A DNA stretch of 64,000 nt from Halocaridina rubra (lineage: Eukaryota; Arthropoda; Malacostraca; Decapoda; Atyidae). Below are positions 1-10,915 of the stretch, one piece after another (positions within the stretch are counted from its first letter, which is position 1; every line of letters starts with the position of its first letter). Both the position numbers and the translations under genes were made by a program. The notes beneath the pieces were generated by a model. That model saw only the letters and a program-made list of their open reading frames with translations, was not told the DNA's origin and did no database searches. The stretch is taken from NCBI GenBank assembly GCA_037179515.1, contig JAXCGZ010017024.1, forward strand, positions 57,501 to 121,500, in the 5' to 3' direction.

Positions 1-76
1 GATCTTTAATTAACTCTTGTTCATTCAACCAAAACTACATTATTTATTGTACATTTAATTGTTTAATTACAAATTC

Positions 77-150
<74 letters not shown>

Positions 151-250
151 TAATAATAATAATAATAGTAATAATAATAATAATAATATTAATAATAATA
201 AAAATAATAATAATCTCCACAATCATCATCAAAGGAAAATTATTGCTAAA

Positions 251-339
<89 letters not shown>

Positions 340-475
340 TAATAATAATGATAAGATCTAAGGAGAATTTTTGGAATAGACATCATGAGAGTAATGCAGA
401 GGTATATTAAAACCCAGCAGAGAGCTGGATATTCATTACACATCTTTTATAATCCCTTCGCATCTGACAGGTCAT
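1..475 (+). repeat. RepX copy a, left part (TAA-rich interspersed repeat)
   Basis: Two (TAA)n tracts (about 77-214 and 250-338) flank a short spacer containing CTCCACAATCATCATC, followed by a unique 3' part from AGATCTAAGGAGAAT to GACAGGTCAT. The same order recurs inverted at 5745-6295 and directly at 6488-6879, so this is a dispersed repeat family. The window starts inside or at the edge of this copy. The rest of the copy resumes at 5641 after a LINE insertion. No coding capacity; reading frames through it are poly-Asn, poly-Ile or poly-Tyr artefacts of the triplet repeat. Confidence 0.85.
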
Positions 476-739
476 ATGTGTACGCATTGAGCTCCGATAA
501 TATTGCGTTTATCAAGTGACAGAGTTTAAATTCAGAGGTATAAAATTAACGAAACCATACTGAAATATATATCTTCAAATTTAAGTCAGAGTGATTATTA
601 CAACATTAGTGTTTAAAAAGATACAAAGAAAATTCATTATAATCTTATAACATATCAGAAACCGTTGAGAGTGTCTCTCCCAGTGTTACCGATTTCAACC
701 ACAACCTTTCGCGACCGACCTAAAAAGGACCTTTCTTAG

Positions 740-2522
740 GTGAACCTGCAGTTCCCCTCATACCGCAGTTCCCCTCCCATTCACACCAGAATATCCTCAT
801 CAGAAAAAGTTGACCTCTATGACCTTCCTTGTGTAAATACTGATAATTTTCCCGAAGTATTTATATCATCTCTGGAAAAAATATTCGTATATTCACGTGA
901 TGACGTCAGAAGGGAATTGGAAAATATAAAAAAAGTCACTCTGTACAAAACAAGTCAACTTTTGCTTTCAAAGGTAGTGAAACTCTTTCCACAACACAGT
1001 GGTAAGCACATCATAAAAAAGCGAGTAAAAAAAAGATATAATTACAAATATAATCATTTTTAGCGCAAGTGTCCTGAATATCTCAATGAACGGTGAACTT
1101 GATAAACTCTTTCAATCAAAAACTTCGGTTGTAAAATAAATAGAGTCTGAAAAAACACACGATCTAGGAGACCTACATCGAATGATAGAAAGTCTTGCAG
1201 ATAAGGTGAAAATTTTGGAAGCAGATGCTGAAAAGGTGAAAGCCTTACAACACAAGGTGGGTTTGCTAGAATCTGACATTGTCCTACTTAAAAGAGATAA
1301 TTCTAGGTTGAAACTGCTATTAGAAACATCTCCACCTCTCAATTCAGTGCTATCACCTAACAACGATGATGTCCCTTTTATCAACAACCCTCAGGTTTTG
1401 CAAACTAGGTTTTCTGTCTCTACTCACAATTCCTTCAGTGCATTGAGAGACGAATGTGACAGTGGTAGTGAAGAAGAGGTAGATCCAGATAAAAGTAATA
1501 GTCAACAAGACAACCTGAATACACCATCTAGCATAAATAAGCAAATCAGTAACAGATTACAAAATAGTGATGAAACAACAGCGTCCTTCCCCACTACTCC
1601 TAACAATACAACAACAGGCACTAACCAGAACAAGATTCTTCCCAGCACAAACAACCAACCTGGTAAAGAGTTGCAAAACATTGAAGAAGATTTAGAGCCC
1701 ATCACTACTCCTAACAACACAGCATCTATCACTAACCAGGACAACCAAATTACACCTTCCAGCACAAATAACCAACCCAGCAATAGGCTGCAAAACAATG
1801 AAGAAAACAGAAAAGACAAAATAGCAGAAGTCTCTATTTTAAACATTCCATCAAAGTCCTCTCCCCCACAGCCACAGTTGCCCAACAATACAAGTGCAAG
1901 GGTTACAGCACAAATATATATTCGCATTCCTGGTAACCCCTTTGAGAGAGAGATACTTAATATATTGACAAATCAAGGCATTCCTTCTGAAGAAGTCTTG
2001 ATTAAGGAGCTTTCTCGCAAACCAAATTGGGTTTCCTTCACAGTAACGATATCGAAAGGATTTGAATATGTGCCTTACAAACTGAATCAATGGCCTACAG
2101 GCACAATTGTCCAGCCATTTCGCGGGGGCAAACAATGGACACAACCTGGGTATTCTACAAAATATCCCAAACTACAGTCATACCAAAATAAACAGCAAAG
2201 AGCTAATGAAGCAATCCCCTATACGCGAGACTACAGAAAGAGACACGATACAAACATCTCTTATCGCCGTCCACCCACAAGAGACTTCTCCTGGAGTGAT
2301 GGCTCTTACAATCCTAGACACTCACCTAGGCATACAAACTTTGGGAAGGCCCGATCATACCACGGCACGTACTCACCCCAGCGTTACCCATCCAACGGCA
2401 GCTACAGACACCAGGATCCATGGGCTAACCCCAGAACACACTACAATGATGAATTCCCAGCAGAATCACACAGTCAAAACTACAACTATGACTATGGATA
2501 CCACCCTAATGAAACATGGTAA
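740..2522 (+). pseudogene. LINE-A ORF1 (nucleic-acid-binding/chaperone-type protein), broken
   Basis: The frame runs 740-1063, shifts and resumes at about 1062, hits TAA at 1137-1139, and stays open from 1140 to 2522. After 1182 there is a leucine-rich heptad segment (leucine spaced through LADKVKILEADAEKVKALQ, roughly the first 45 residues), a predicted coiled coil that would trimerise the protein. A long Asn/Thr/Gln/Pro-rich linker follows, then a more ordered block from about 1900 to 2130, then a basic Arg/Tyr-rich tail (2190-2500). ORF1 proteins of CR1-like elements bind their own RNA; the basic tail fits that role. One frameshift and one nonsense codon break it. The assignment rests on position and composition, not on a recognised domain. 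Confidence 0.6.
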
Positions 2523-5335
2523 GAATGTAACATTAGTACATGTGAACGCTCAGTCCCTGCTCACTCATTTTGAGGAAATAATGATGCTAACAAAAGACTA
2601 CAATATAGACATCCTCTGTGTAAGTGAAACTTGGCTTCCTCCTACAACTGAAAATAAATATGTGAATATCCCAGAATTTAAAATATTTCGCAATGACCAT
2701 GGCCGAGGGGGTGGGGGTCTGTATTTATGTTAGAAATTATCTTAGTGCATCAGAAATAACCACAGGTTTAGAAAAAACTGAGGAGCTCGAAGATTTATGG
2801 ATCACTGTGCAGTATCAGAAACTTCAATCTTTCATTGTAGGGTGTGTTTACCGTCACCCTAAAGCACCTACCAGTTCATTCAATCATCTGCTAGAAACAT
2901 TCAGAAATATCTGTGTGCGCCATAAACCCATATACATACTTGGTGACTATAATGATGACTTGCTCTCAGCAGATAACAAAATGAAAAGGGTGATCAACAC
3001 TATGAAGTTAACACAAATAGTGACAAAACCGACCTGCATAACCCCTAATTCTAGGACTCTTATAGATCTGATAATAACAAATAAAGTGGAAAGTATACCC
3101 TATTGGGACGTAGTTCCCTGCCCAATTGCAGACCACGAGCTGAACATTGCTATGCTAAACATAAACAAGCCCAAAAGGAAGCCTCTCTTCAAGACATTCC
3201 GGTGTCTAAAAAATTACTCCCCTGATATCATTTGTGAAACATTAATCAACAACACAAATGTACTCAATAGAATTAAATACACAGATAACGTCGATTTGCA
3301 GGTTGAGATTCTAACAAAAGTCTTCCTTGAATGCTTAGATAGTTGTGCACCAATTGTAACAAGAAAAATAACCCACCCCTCAGCCCCCTGGCTAAATAAT
3401 GGCATCAAAGAGGCAATGCAAATCAGAAATCAAATACAAAAAGAGCTAAAAATGAATAGATATGATATGACTCTCCGAGAACGTTATAAAACAAAAAAGA
3501 AACGTGTCAGATCTCTCACCAGTGTAAGCAAAAAAGACTTTTACAAAAAACAATTTAATGACTCTAGACATGATACAGCAGCAACATGGAAAGTGATAAG
3601 AAGCATGATACCAAATGAAAAGAGTACCTCAGAAAGTTATGAATATATTACAGAGTTGAAAGACAAAGCGAAAGCTTTAATAACTGTTTTGCTAACGTTG
3701 GCAAAAATACATATGAAAAAACTCAAGAAAACATCAACTCTGTGAATATGAGTAATTGCTTAAATGACAATTCTTCCAATGTAAACACAAGAGAGTACTT
3801 CAAGATAAATCCTATCAATTGTGCTACCCTAATTCTTACCATAAAGAGCCTAAGAAACTCTGGCTCTTATGGTTCAGATGGTATACCATTTCAGTTCATC
3901 AAAGATGCTCTACCCATGATTGCATCCTATATTCTAACTATTATGAACACTTCCATTGTTACTAAAAAGTTTCCTGACTCTAGGAAAATATCACATGTAA
4001 TACCTCTGCATAAAGAGGGGGACAGAGAAGATGTGACAGACTATCGTCCCATTTCCCTGCTACCCATTTTCTATAAAATATTAGAAAAAATTGTTGCATG
4101 CCAACTTATGTCATATTTAGAGTCAAATAGATAATTATCTATTAACCAACGTGGTTTCAGACCAAAACTCTCGACGGAAACTGCACTGTTCAAAGTTACG
4201 AATAGTATATATAATAATATAGATATGAAAAAAATATCTCTGCTTGTATTATTGGACTTATCAAAAACCTTCGACAGTGTAAACCATGAAATTCTTTTAA
4301 GTAAATGTACTAACTTAAATACTGATCCAAGCTGGTTTAGCGAGTATCTATCTAATCGTAAACAGTCTATACGTCTTACCAACATTATCTCTGTGACAAA
4401 AAATGTATCATTTGGAGTTCCACAGGGATCAGTACTTGGTCCTATCCTCTTCTCCGTTTATGTAAATTATCTATTTTCTTTCATTTCTGACTGTCTAGTC
4501 GTACAATATGCAGATGACACTCAACTACTCCTTAGTGGTGATATTAATAATCTCCCAGAGCTATCTTTAAGAGCAGAAAACATTCTGTCAAAAATTAAAA
4601 CCTATTTTCAAGAAATTGGGCTGTTAATTAACGAAAGTAAAACACAGTGCATGTTTATTGGTTCAAGGTTCCACATAGCACACATTCCAGAAAACACAAC
4701 AATTAATTTTTGCGACAATATTATCACACCTAGCAAAACAGTAAAAAATCTAGGAATTCACTTTCATAACCACATGTTGTTTGATTCCCACATAGATAAA
4801 GTATGCAAAAAGGTTACAGGAACATTAATGTACTATCATGTATAAAAAACATTTTTGAGACTACCACTCGAATAATTGTTGTTGAATCTCTAGCACTAAG
4901 TCACATTAATTACTGCGCAACTGTTTTGGGAGCTGCCACTAAGACTCAGATAAACAGAATACAGAAGCTTATTAATTTTGCAGCTCGAGTTGCCCTGGGA
5001 GGAATAAGAAAATATGACCACATCACACCAGCTCTCAATAAACTTGGGTGGCTGCGGGCAGAAAACAAGGTCGCTTATGCTATTTATGTTTTTGTATTTA
5101 AAATTTTGGACCATCATTATCCTAGCTGCTATTTGATTTAAAAACAGTCAGGGACATAAGGGGAACCAACACAAGACAGAGCAGTGAGCTCTTTATTCAC
5201 AGAACAAACACAGAAGCAGTTTCAAAGATGATCACTATCAAAGGGCCAACACTCTGGAATAAGTTTCTAGAGCATCTTAAAAATGCATCCTCCTTCACAG
5301 CTTTCAAAGGAAACTAAATAGTTTTCTTTTGGACA
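2509..5335 (+). pseudogene. LINE-A ORF2: APE-type endonuclease plus reverse transcriptase, broken
   Basis: The ATG at 2509 overlaps the end of ORF1 by 14 bases, a usual CR1-type arrangement. The AP-endonuclease domain (about 2530-3180) shows VHVNAQSL, VSETWL, GCVYRHP, LGDYNDD and ADHELN, so the active-site set is visible. A frameshift in the G-rich run 2705-2722 splits it. Reverse transcriptase (about 3860-4600) shows GSDGIP, YRPISLLP, the F-D-S region, GVPQGSVLGP and an intact YADD at 4507-4518. Further breaks: frameshift near 3675, stop at 4132-4134, frameshift near 4810-4840, frameshift near 5136 and another near 5310. The C-terminal block (to about 5335) keeps the LINE ending LWNKF. The product could no longer be made in one piece. 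Confidence 0.85.
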
Positions 5336-5640
5336 AATAGTTGCTGCTCATTAAGAACTAATTATTTTCATTGTAAGGAAAACAAATATGGAAATGATGC
5401 CGATAATAACGATCCTGTATCTAGTGTCATACTTACTACTTTATTATTAACATTATTAACATTATTGTTAACATATTTATTACAGCATTATTATTTTCTA
5501 TGAAAGCTACATTTAATTTAACTATATGTATTACTCTCTTATTTATTAGTTTAATTACATGTCTACTTATAAGTTACTATTAATGTTGAATAACCATTGT
5601 ACAAAATGGAAATAAATGTTTGTTTGTTTGTTTGTTTGTT

Positions 5641-5830
5641 ACACTCTCCATCTGTTTCTCTTTACAGCCTGATAAAGGCTGTTTTATTTGATCATTTTTT
5701 GGTCCATCCTGGTGTCACAATAATCTAAAAAAAAAAAAAAAATAAGATTATTGTGACACCAGGATGGACCAAAAAATGATAAAATAAAACAGCCCTTGTC
5801 AGGCTGTAAAGAAAAACAGATCTAGAGTGT
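5641..5830. repeat. Near-perfect hairpin with poly(A) loop, centre of the RepX palindrome
   Basis: Bases 5641-5726 are the right end of RepX copy a. Bases 5745-5830 are its reverse complement, with only a few mismatches over about 86 bp. The loop (5727-5744) is an A-run. The arm continues outward as copy b on the right; on the left it is interrupted by LINE-A and resumes at 475. Transcribed RNA would fold into a long hairpin. Confidence 0.9.
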
Positions 5831-5991
5831 AATGACCTGTCAGATGTGAAGGGATTATAAAAGATGTGTAATGAATATCCAGCTCTCTGCTGGGTTTTAC
5901 TATACCTCTGCATTACTCTCATGAAGTCTATTTCAAAAATTCTCCTTAGATCTTATTATTACTAATATTATTATTATTATTATTATTATTA

Positions 5992-6065
<74 letters not shown>

Positions 6066-6137
6066 ATCATTATTATTATTATCATTATTATTATTATTAT
6101 TTTTAACAATACTTTTCCTTTGATGATGATTGTGGGG

Positions 6138-6220
<83 letters not shown>

Positions 6221-6290
6221 GAATTTGTATTAAACCATTATTTTTACAATAAATAATGTAGTTTTGGTTGAATGAACAAGAGTTAATTAA

Positions 6291-6295
<5 letters not shown>
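5745..6295 (-). repeat. RepX copy b, inverted
   Basis: This is the reverse complement of 1-475 plus 5641-5726: the AGATT start, the GACCTGTCAG block, the TTA tracts (the complement of TAA, about 5952-6103 and 6140-6219), and GAGTTAATTAAAGATC at the outer edge, which matches the first bases of the window. It is uninterrupted and therefore shows the empty LINE-A site (TGTAATGACCTGTCAG at about 5828-5843). Confidence 0.9.

Positions 6296-6369
<74 letters not shown>
6294..6369. repeat. (TC)n microsatellite
   Basis: An uninterrupted CT/TC dinucleotide run directly abutting RepX copy b. About 120 bp of unrecognised sequence follows up to 6487. Confidence 0.97.
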
Positions 6370-6373
<4 letters not shown>

Positions 6374-6486
6374 ATTCAATACTACCCAACCCCCGACACC
6401 CTCTTTGTCCTAGCCATTTAGGGAGGGGCACTGTACACAGTTATTAAAGTAAATAAACCAACAGATGTACAAACAATGATGAGCCC

Positions 6487-6487
<1 letters not shown>

Positions 6488-6557
<70 letters not shown>

Positions 6558-6593
6558 CTCCACAAGCATCATCAAAGGAAAATTATTGTTGCC

Positions 6594-6649
<56 letters not shown>

Positions 6650-6879
6650 GATCTAAGGAGAATTATTGTAATAGACATCATGAAAGTAATGCAGAGGTAT
6701 ATTAAAACCCAGCAGAGAGCTGGAGATTCATTACACATCTTTTATAATTCCTTCACATCTGACAGGTCATTACACTCTCCATCTCTGTTTCTCTTTACAG
6801 GCTGATAAAGGCTGTTTTATTTTATCATTTTTTGGCCCATCCTGGTGTTACAATAATCTTTAAAAAAAAATAAAAAAAA
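6488..6879 (+). repeat. RepX copy c
   Basis: Same order as copy a: (TAA)n, the CTCCACAAGCATCATC spacer, (TAA)n, AGATCTAAGGAGAAT, GACAGGTCATTACACTCTCC and an A-rich tail (about 6862-6879). It starts within the first TAA tract and lacks the outermost sequence of copies a and b. It provides a second uninterrupted version of the LINE-A target. Confidence 0.88.
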
Positions 6880-6950
6880 TTGGCCACAAAAAATTCGCAA
6901 TACAGTGAATTCGCATGAGGTGAGTCGTGATAGAGCGAGGGATTACTGTA
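6880..6950 (-). mobile_element. Possible Tigger/pogo-like DNA transposon terminus
   Basis: Read on the minus strand, this segment begins TA then CAGTAATCCCTCGCTCTATC and continues with CGAATTCACTGTATTGCGAA. Tc1/mariner elements of the Tigger/pogo group insert at TA and have terminal inverted repeats beginning CAGT..CCCTCG with following TTGCG-type motifs. Only one end is recognisable and no transposase is nearby. The remaining bases to 7184 hold nothing I recognise. Confidence 0.4.
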
Positions 6951-7184
6951 ATTAGTCAAAACTGATCATCTCTTCTATTCCATTTCTTCTATTTTAATGA
7001 TTCACTCTCTAATTTTTAGAATATTCACTTCATCTCATACCTCTGTAAGGAGCTTTTGTTGTTATTTAATATAATTTCTGAGTTCCAATTTAAATGATTT
7101 CTTCATGCAGTTGAATAATATAAAAAGTTAAGTGGACAAAACATTTGATTAAATTGAAATGTATTGACTGCTTCTTATTTTTTT

Positions 7185-10100
7185 TTTCTTTAAGAGTGTG
7201 ACGCCGGGACAGGCAGAAACTGCCCTCATCAACAAAGGCCCGGGCACGAGAAAATACCAAGACGAAGGAAAAGAAAAAGGTTAAGGGCAAGGCAGAGATG
7301 AGGTAATGTCACACAAAGGAAAACGACAGACAGAAAAAAACAGTCAGAGTAAAGAGGACCCAGAGATATGAAGGACTAGGCTCTGAGATGACGATAGATC
7401 TGCTTTTGAAGGATGTAAGGTCATAAGAATTAGGAAAGACAGAAGGAGGAAGAGAGTTCCAGAGTCTGGAGGTAGATGGGAAGAAGCAGTCGCTGCACCG
7501 ACCAATCCGCGAGCTACAAATCTCCACACAGTACCTGTGAGATGAGGCCACTTGGCGAGTGTTACGCGGCCTCGGCAGTGGAGGAGGGATGCAACTCGCC
7601 AACTCATCAGAGCAGCGATGGAAGTAGTAGCAATAGAAAAGCGAAAGGGAAGATACATTACGGCGAAGAGTGAGAAAATCCATGTTAGAAGTAAGAGAAG
7701 GATCATTAATGAGTCTGACTGCCTCAAATTCAACCCTATCAAGAAGATAAGTAAAGGAAGAAGTACCTCAGATGTGTGAGCAGTATTCTAAGCAGGGGCG
7801 GATAAGACCTTTGTAAATTTTAAGTAACTGCAATGAGGAAATGTAATAACGAAAACGAAACAAAACCCCCAATTTTTTGGATGAAGATTTAGAAATTTGG
7901 AATATGTGATTCCTCCAAGACAAGTTAGAGGCCATATGGATTCCTAATATATTGATAGAGTTAAGAGGGTAAATTTCATTAGTTTTGAAGACAACAGGGT
8001 TATCAGGAGGAGATGAAGATAAAGAGATAGCCAGAAACTGTGTCTTGGAGGCATTGAATTTAACTAAATTTTGAGTGCCCCATTCAGATAGTCTCTGCAA
8101 ATTGGAGTTAAGAGTAGAAGAGAGAGTGATACGAGATTGATTACGAGTAACAGATGAAGGTTGTGAAGAAAAGGCAGAGGAAAAGTGAAGGGTAGAATTA
8201 TCGGCAAAGGCATGAAGAAGAGAGGAAGATGGGGATTGTAGAAGATCATTGATGAAGAGAAGGAAGAGAGTAGGTGAAAGAACAGAGCCCTGTGGAACAC
8301 CACTGGAAACAGAGAAAGGGCTAGATGTCGCGCCATCAACAACTACAGATATAGAACGGTCAGTAAGAAGACTGGAAATCAGAGAACAGAAAGAAGGGGT
8401 AAAGCCATAGGCAGGGAGTTTGGCCAACAGAGCCTTGTGCCAGACTCTGTCAAAAGCCTTAGAGATATCAAGGGCGACGACAAAGGATTCCCCATAGTTC
8501 CTAAGAGAAGATGACCATACATGAGTAAGATAGGACAGGAGATCACCAGTGGATCTTGCCTTGTGGAAGCCGTACTGGTGATCGGAGATAAGTGAGTTAG
8601 ATTCAAGGCGTTTCAAGAAGTGAGCATTGAGCAAAGTTTTGAAAACTTTAGCAATAGAGGAGGTTAGAGCAATAGGTCGGTAGTTAGAAGGAATAGAGCG
8701 GTCACCCTTCTTAGGAACAGGTTGAACTAGAGCATGCTTCCAAGATGAAGGATAGATATTGGTTGACAGAATGAGGCGAAAAAGACGGCAAAGCACGGGA
8801 GTCAGTTCATCTGCAAACTCCTTAAGGAACCTTGCAGGGATACCATCGGGACCAGAGGCCTTGTTTGTCTTTAGTGAGCGAAGAACCTTATGAACTTTGC
8901 GTGAAGAAAGGATAAGGGAGGGCATAGGGTTAGAGAGGGGAAAAGACTGTGGAACAGGTTCGCTGGAATCGTTGATAGAAGAGTTGGCAGAAAAATGAGA
9001 GCCAAAGAGAGTGGCTTTGTCAGTGGGAGAGCAAGCTATAGAACCATCAGAATGAATGGGAGGGGGAAAGCTTTAGTTACAGAAGTTTTTGGAGAGGTTT
9101 TTGGCTAAGGACCAGAAGCATTTGTCAGTGGGAGAGGAGTTAAGGTCATCAACTTTCCTTCTTATAAAGGAAGCCTTAGACTTTCGAATCTGAGCTGTAC
9201 AGCGATTACTAGCTATAATAAAAGCAGAGTGAGTTAAATCGGAAGGAGAGGCATGGTAAGATCGGTGAGCCTGATTCCTAGCCTCGATAGCCATGGAGCA
9301 TGCACGGTCAAACCAAGGTTTAGGGGGAGAGAAAGTTTTTGTAGAAGAGGGGATGTATGCCTCCATTCCCGCGGTTATAATCTCGGCAACTTTTACAGCT
9401 ACCCGATCAGGGTTGCGGGACCGAAAGCAGTAGTCATCCCATGGAAAGTCAAAGAGAAAGTTACACAAATTTTCATATTGGGTTCGCTCGAAGTGCTAAA
9501 GGCGGCGTTGAGTAGAAGGGATTGGTGGTGGGGGAGCAAAAATGGAAGAGACAGAGATCATGGAGTGGTCACATTTACCAAGAGGGGAAAGCACAGAATA
9601 AGAGTAGTTTGAAGGGTTAGAAGTAAAAAATAGGTCAAGAGTGTTTGCAGCATGTTCGTGACGATCAGGAACGCGAGTAGGATGTTTGATAATTTGCTCC
9701 AGATCGTGAGTACTAGAGAAAGCAAGAGCCTCGCTTCCTCCCACATCAGTGTGAGAAGAATGAAGCCACTCACTGTGGTGTACATTGAAGTCTCCAATGT
9801 AGAGAACTTCGGCATGTGGGTGAGAAGATAGCAAGGACTCATGGCACGAGGAGAGATATTCAAAGAAAGACACAAACTCAGTGGAGTTTGGAGAACAGTA
9901 GCAGAAGCAAAGGATGATAGTGGTAGTGGAGAGATAGACTTTTAGCCAGAGAACATCAAAGTCAGGAGATTCAAGGTCCATGAGCCTCACAGTAGGAGTG
10001 TTAATGTTGCAGTAAGCACAGACCCCACCTTTGGAACGAAAACGAGTATACAGATTATTGTGGGAGATTTGGAAAGGGTCAGTGGAAGCATGTGTAGACA

Positions 10101-10490
10101 ACTGGGTTTCAGATAGGAGGAGGAGGTTAGGGAGGAAAGTGCCCAAGTGCTGTTCCACAGACGAAAGATTAGAGTTCAGCCCACAAATGTTTGAATAGTG
10201 AAGAGTGAAAGAAGCAGATCTATTGGGAGGTGCAAGGTTAAGAGCAGAACCATTACTACCACCAGGCGTGTCTGCCCTCAAGCCAATGGTGGAGTCAACA
10301 CGATCCCCGGAGATTCTTCGCACCCCACTATGCCGGGTACTGGGGGCCATTAGTTGTGAACCTTCCATAAATAATGACAAAATTTGAGGAAAAGGAAAGT
10401 AAAAGAGACAGATGTGCAGAATGTTGTGACTTGTCAAATGTAATGGAATAGCAAGAGATGTGTAATGAATATGCCAGAATATTCAGTGTA
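7185..10490 (-). mobile_element. I/Jockey-like LINE-B, nearly full ORF2 with poly(A) end
   Basis: Minus-strand element. Its 3' end is an A-run (T-run at about 7180-7192 on the plus strand) after a 120-base 3' UTR. ORF2 occupies 7309-10437. The 5' flank (about 10390-10490) contains ATTCATTACACATCT and a CAAGTCA block that align with the unique part of RepX, so the RepX family and this LINE are related. No ORF1 was recognised upstream. Clade placement (I/Jockey group) is from general RT and endonuclease motif style and is uncertain. Confidence 0.75.
7309..10437 (-). pseudogene. LINE-B ORF2: endonuclease-reverse transcriptase, three in-frame stops, no frameshift
   Basis: One reading frame of about 1,043 codons, counted from the ATG at 10437 (a second candidate ATG lies 24 codons later). 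It is interrupted only by stops at 9496-9498 (TAG), 9073-9075 (TAA) and 7768-7770 (TGA). The endonuclease shows YSNICGL (Asn near residue 83), LLSETQLS, YIGDFNVHH and a CDH where SDH is usual. Reverse transcriptase shows SGPDGIP, NYRPIALTS, the F-D-R region and SGVPQGSVLSP. The catalytic FADD reads FADN (8197-8208), so a metal-binding aspartate is lost. The C terminus keeps STSRLWNSLPPSVF, the usual LINE ending. A stop-interrupted but frame-intact copy suggests a relatively young insertion compared with LINE-A. Confidence 0.88.
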
Positions 10491-10777
10491 GATGTAGGCA
10501 TGAGGAAAGAACCGTCCTGAAGGAAGACTCAACCTGGAACTGTCTGGACCAGTCCTAGTTGCATCCTAATACCTTCAGTCGTAGTCTTTCAACGGGCGGC
10601 TGGTGCCATGGCCAACCTACTATCCTAGTGCTACTCCACAATATCAAGTATTTTAGATTCCCGGCAAATGCCTCAGACGGGGTACTGTTAATTGCTCCTT
10701 AGGACAAACGCACATGGCACTAGAGCGTCTAACTTTTACTACTAATGCGAACAACTGGTCCTTGTTATCATTTAAGT
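10491..10777. other. No recognisable feature
   Basis: Mixed-composition sequence upstream of LINE-B. It could be the 5' UTR or a lost ORF1 of that element, but no open frame or motif supports this. Confidence 0.4.
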
Positions 10778-10915
10778 ATTAAGTTGGGTTAGGTTAGGCT
10801 GGGGTGGGTTAGGTTAGACTGGGTTGGGTTGTTGGATTGGTTTGGTTTGGTTAGGTTGTGTCAGATTAGGCTTCCACTGGTTAGCTAAGGTTGTGTTACA
10901 ATAGGTTAGGAAACA
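10778..10915 (+). repeat. Degenerate TTAGG-like (arthropod telomere-type) interstitial run
   Basis: Repeated GGTTAGG, GGTTAGGTTAGG and decayed variants (GGTTTGG, GGTTGGG) over about 140 bp. TTAGG is the ancestral arthropod telomere repeat. Further short occurrences lie at 12183-12193 (complement), 32885-32940 and 33168-33180. The run is too degenerate to be an active telomere. Confidence 0.6.

Larger units (their letters stand above)
476..5640 (+). mobile_element. CR1-like non-LTR retrotransposon (LINE-A), decayed, inserted in RepX
   Basis: The element carries a 5' leader, a coiled-coil ORF1 and an endonuclease/reverse-transcriptase ORF2. It ends in a short 3' repeat of TGTT units right after an AATAAATG-like stretch (about 5612-5640). 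Its edges are set by comparison with the uninterrupted RepX copies: RepX reads GACAGGTCAT then TACACTCTCC in copies b and c, and here the two halves are about 5.16 kb apart. No target-site duplication is obvious, which is common for CR1-type elements. CR1 is preferred from the RT motifs and the tail; a related L2-type clade is possible. Confidence 0.8.

Noticed and set aside
1..6295. A Maverick/Polinton-type or other DNA transposon with long terminal inverted repeats
   Set aside because: The inverted repeats are copies of a dispersed TAA-rich repeat that also occurs as a direct third copy, and the interior is a LINE with its own ends.
6294..6369. CRISPR-like or regulatory array in regular repeats
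   Set aside because: All regular arrays here are mono-, di- or trinucleotide microsatellites without spacers; the window is eukaryotic in character.
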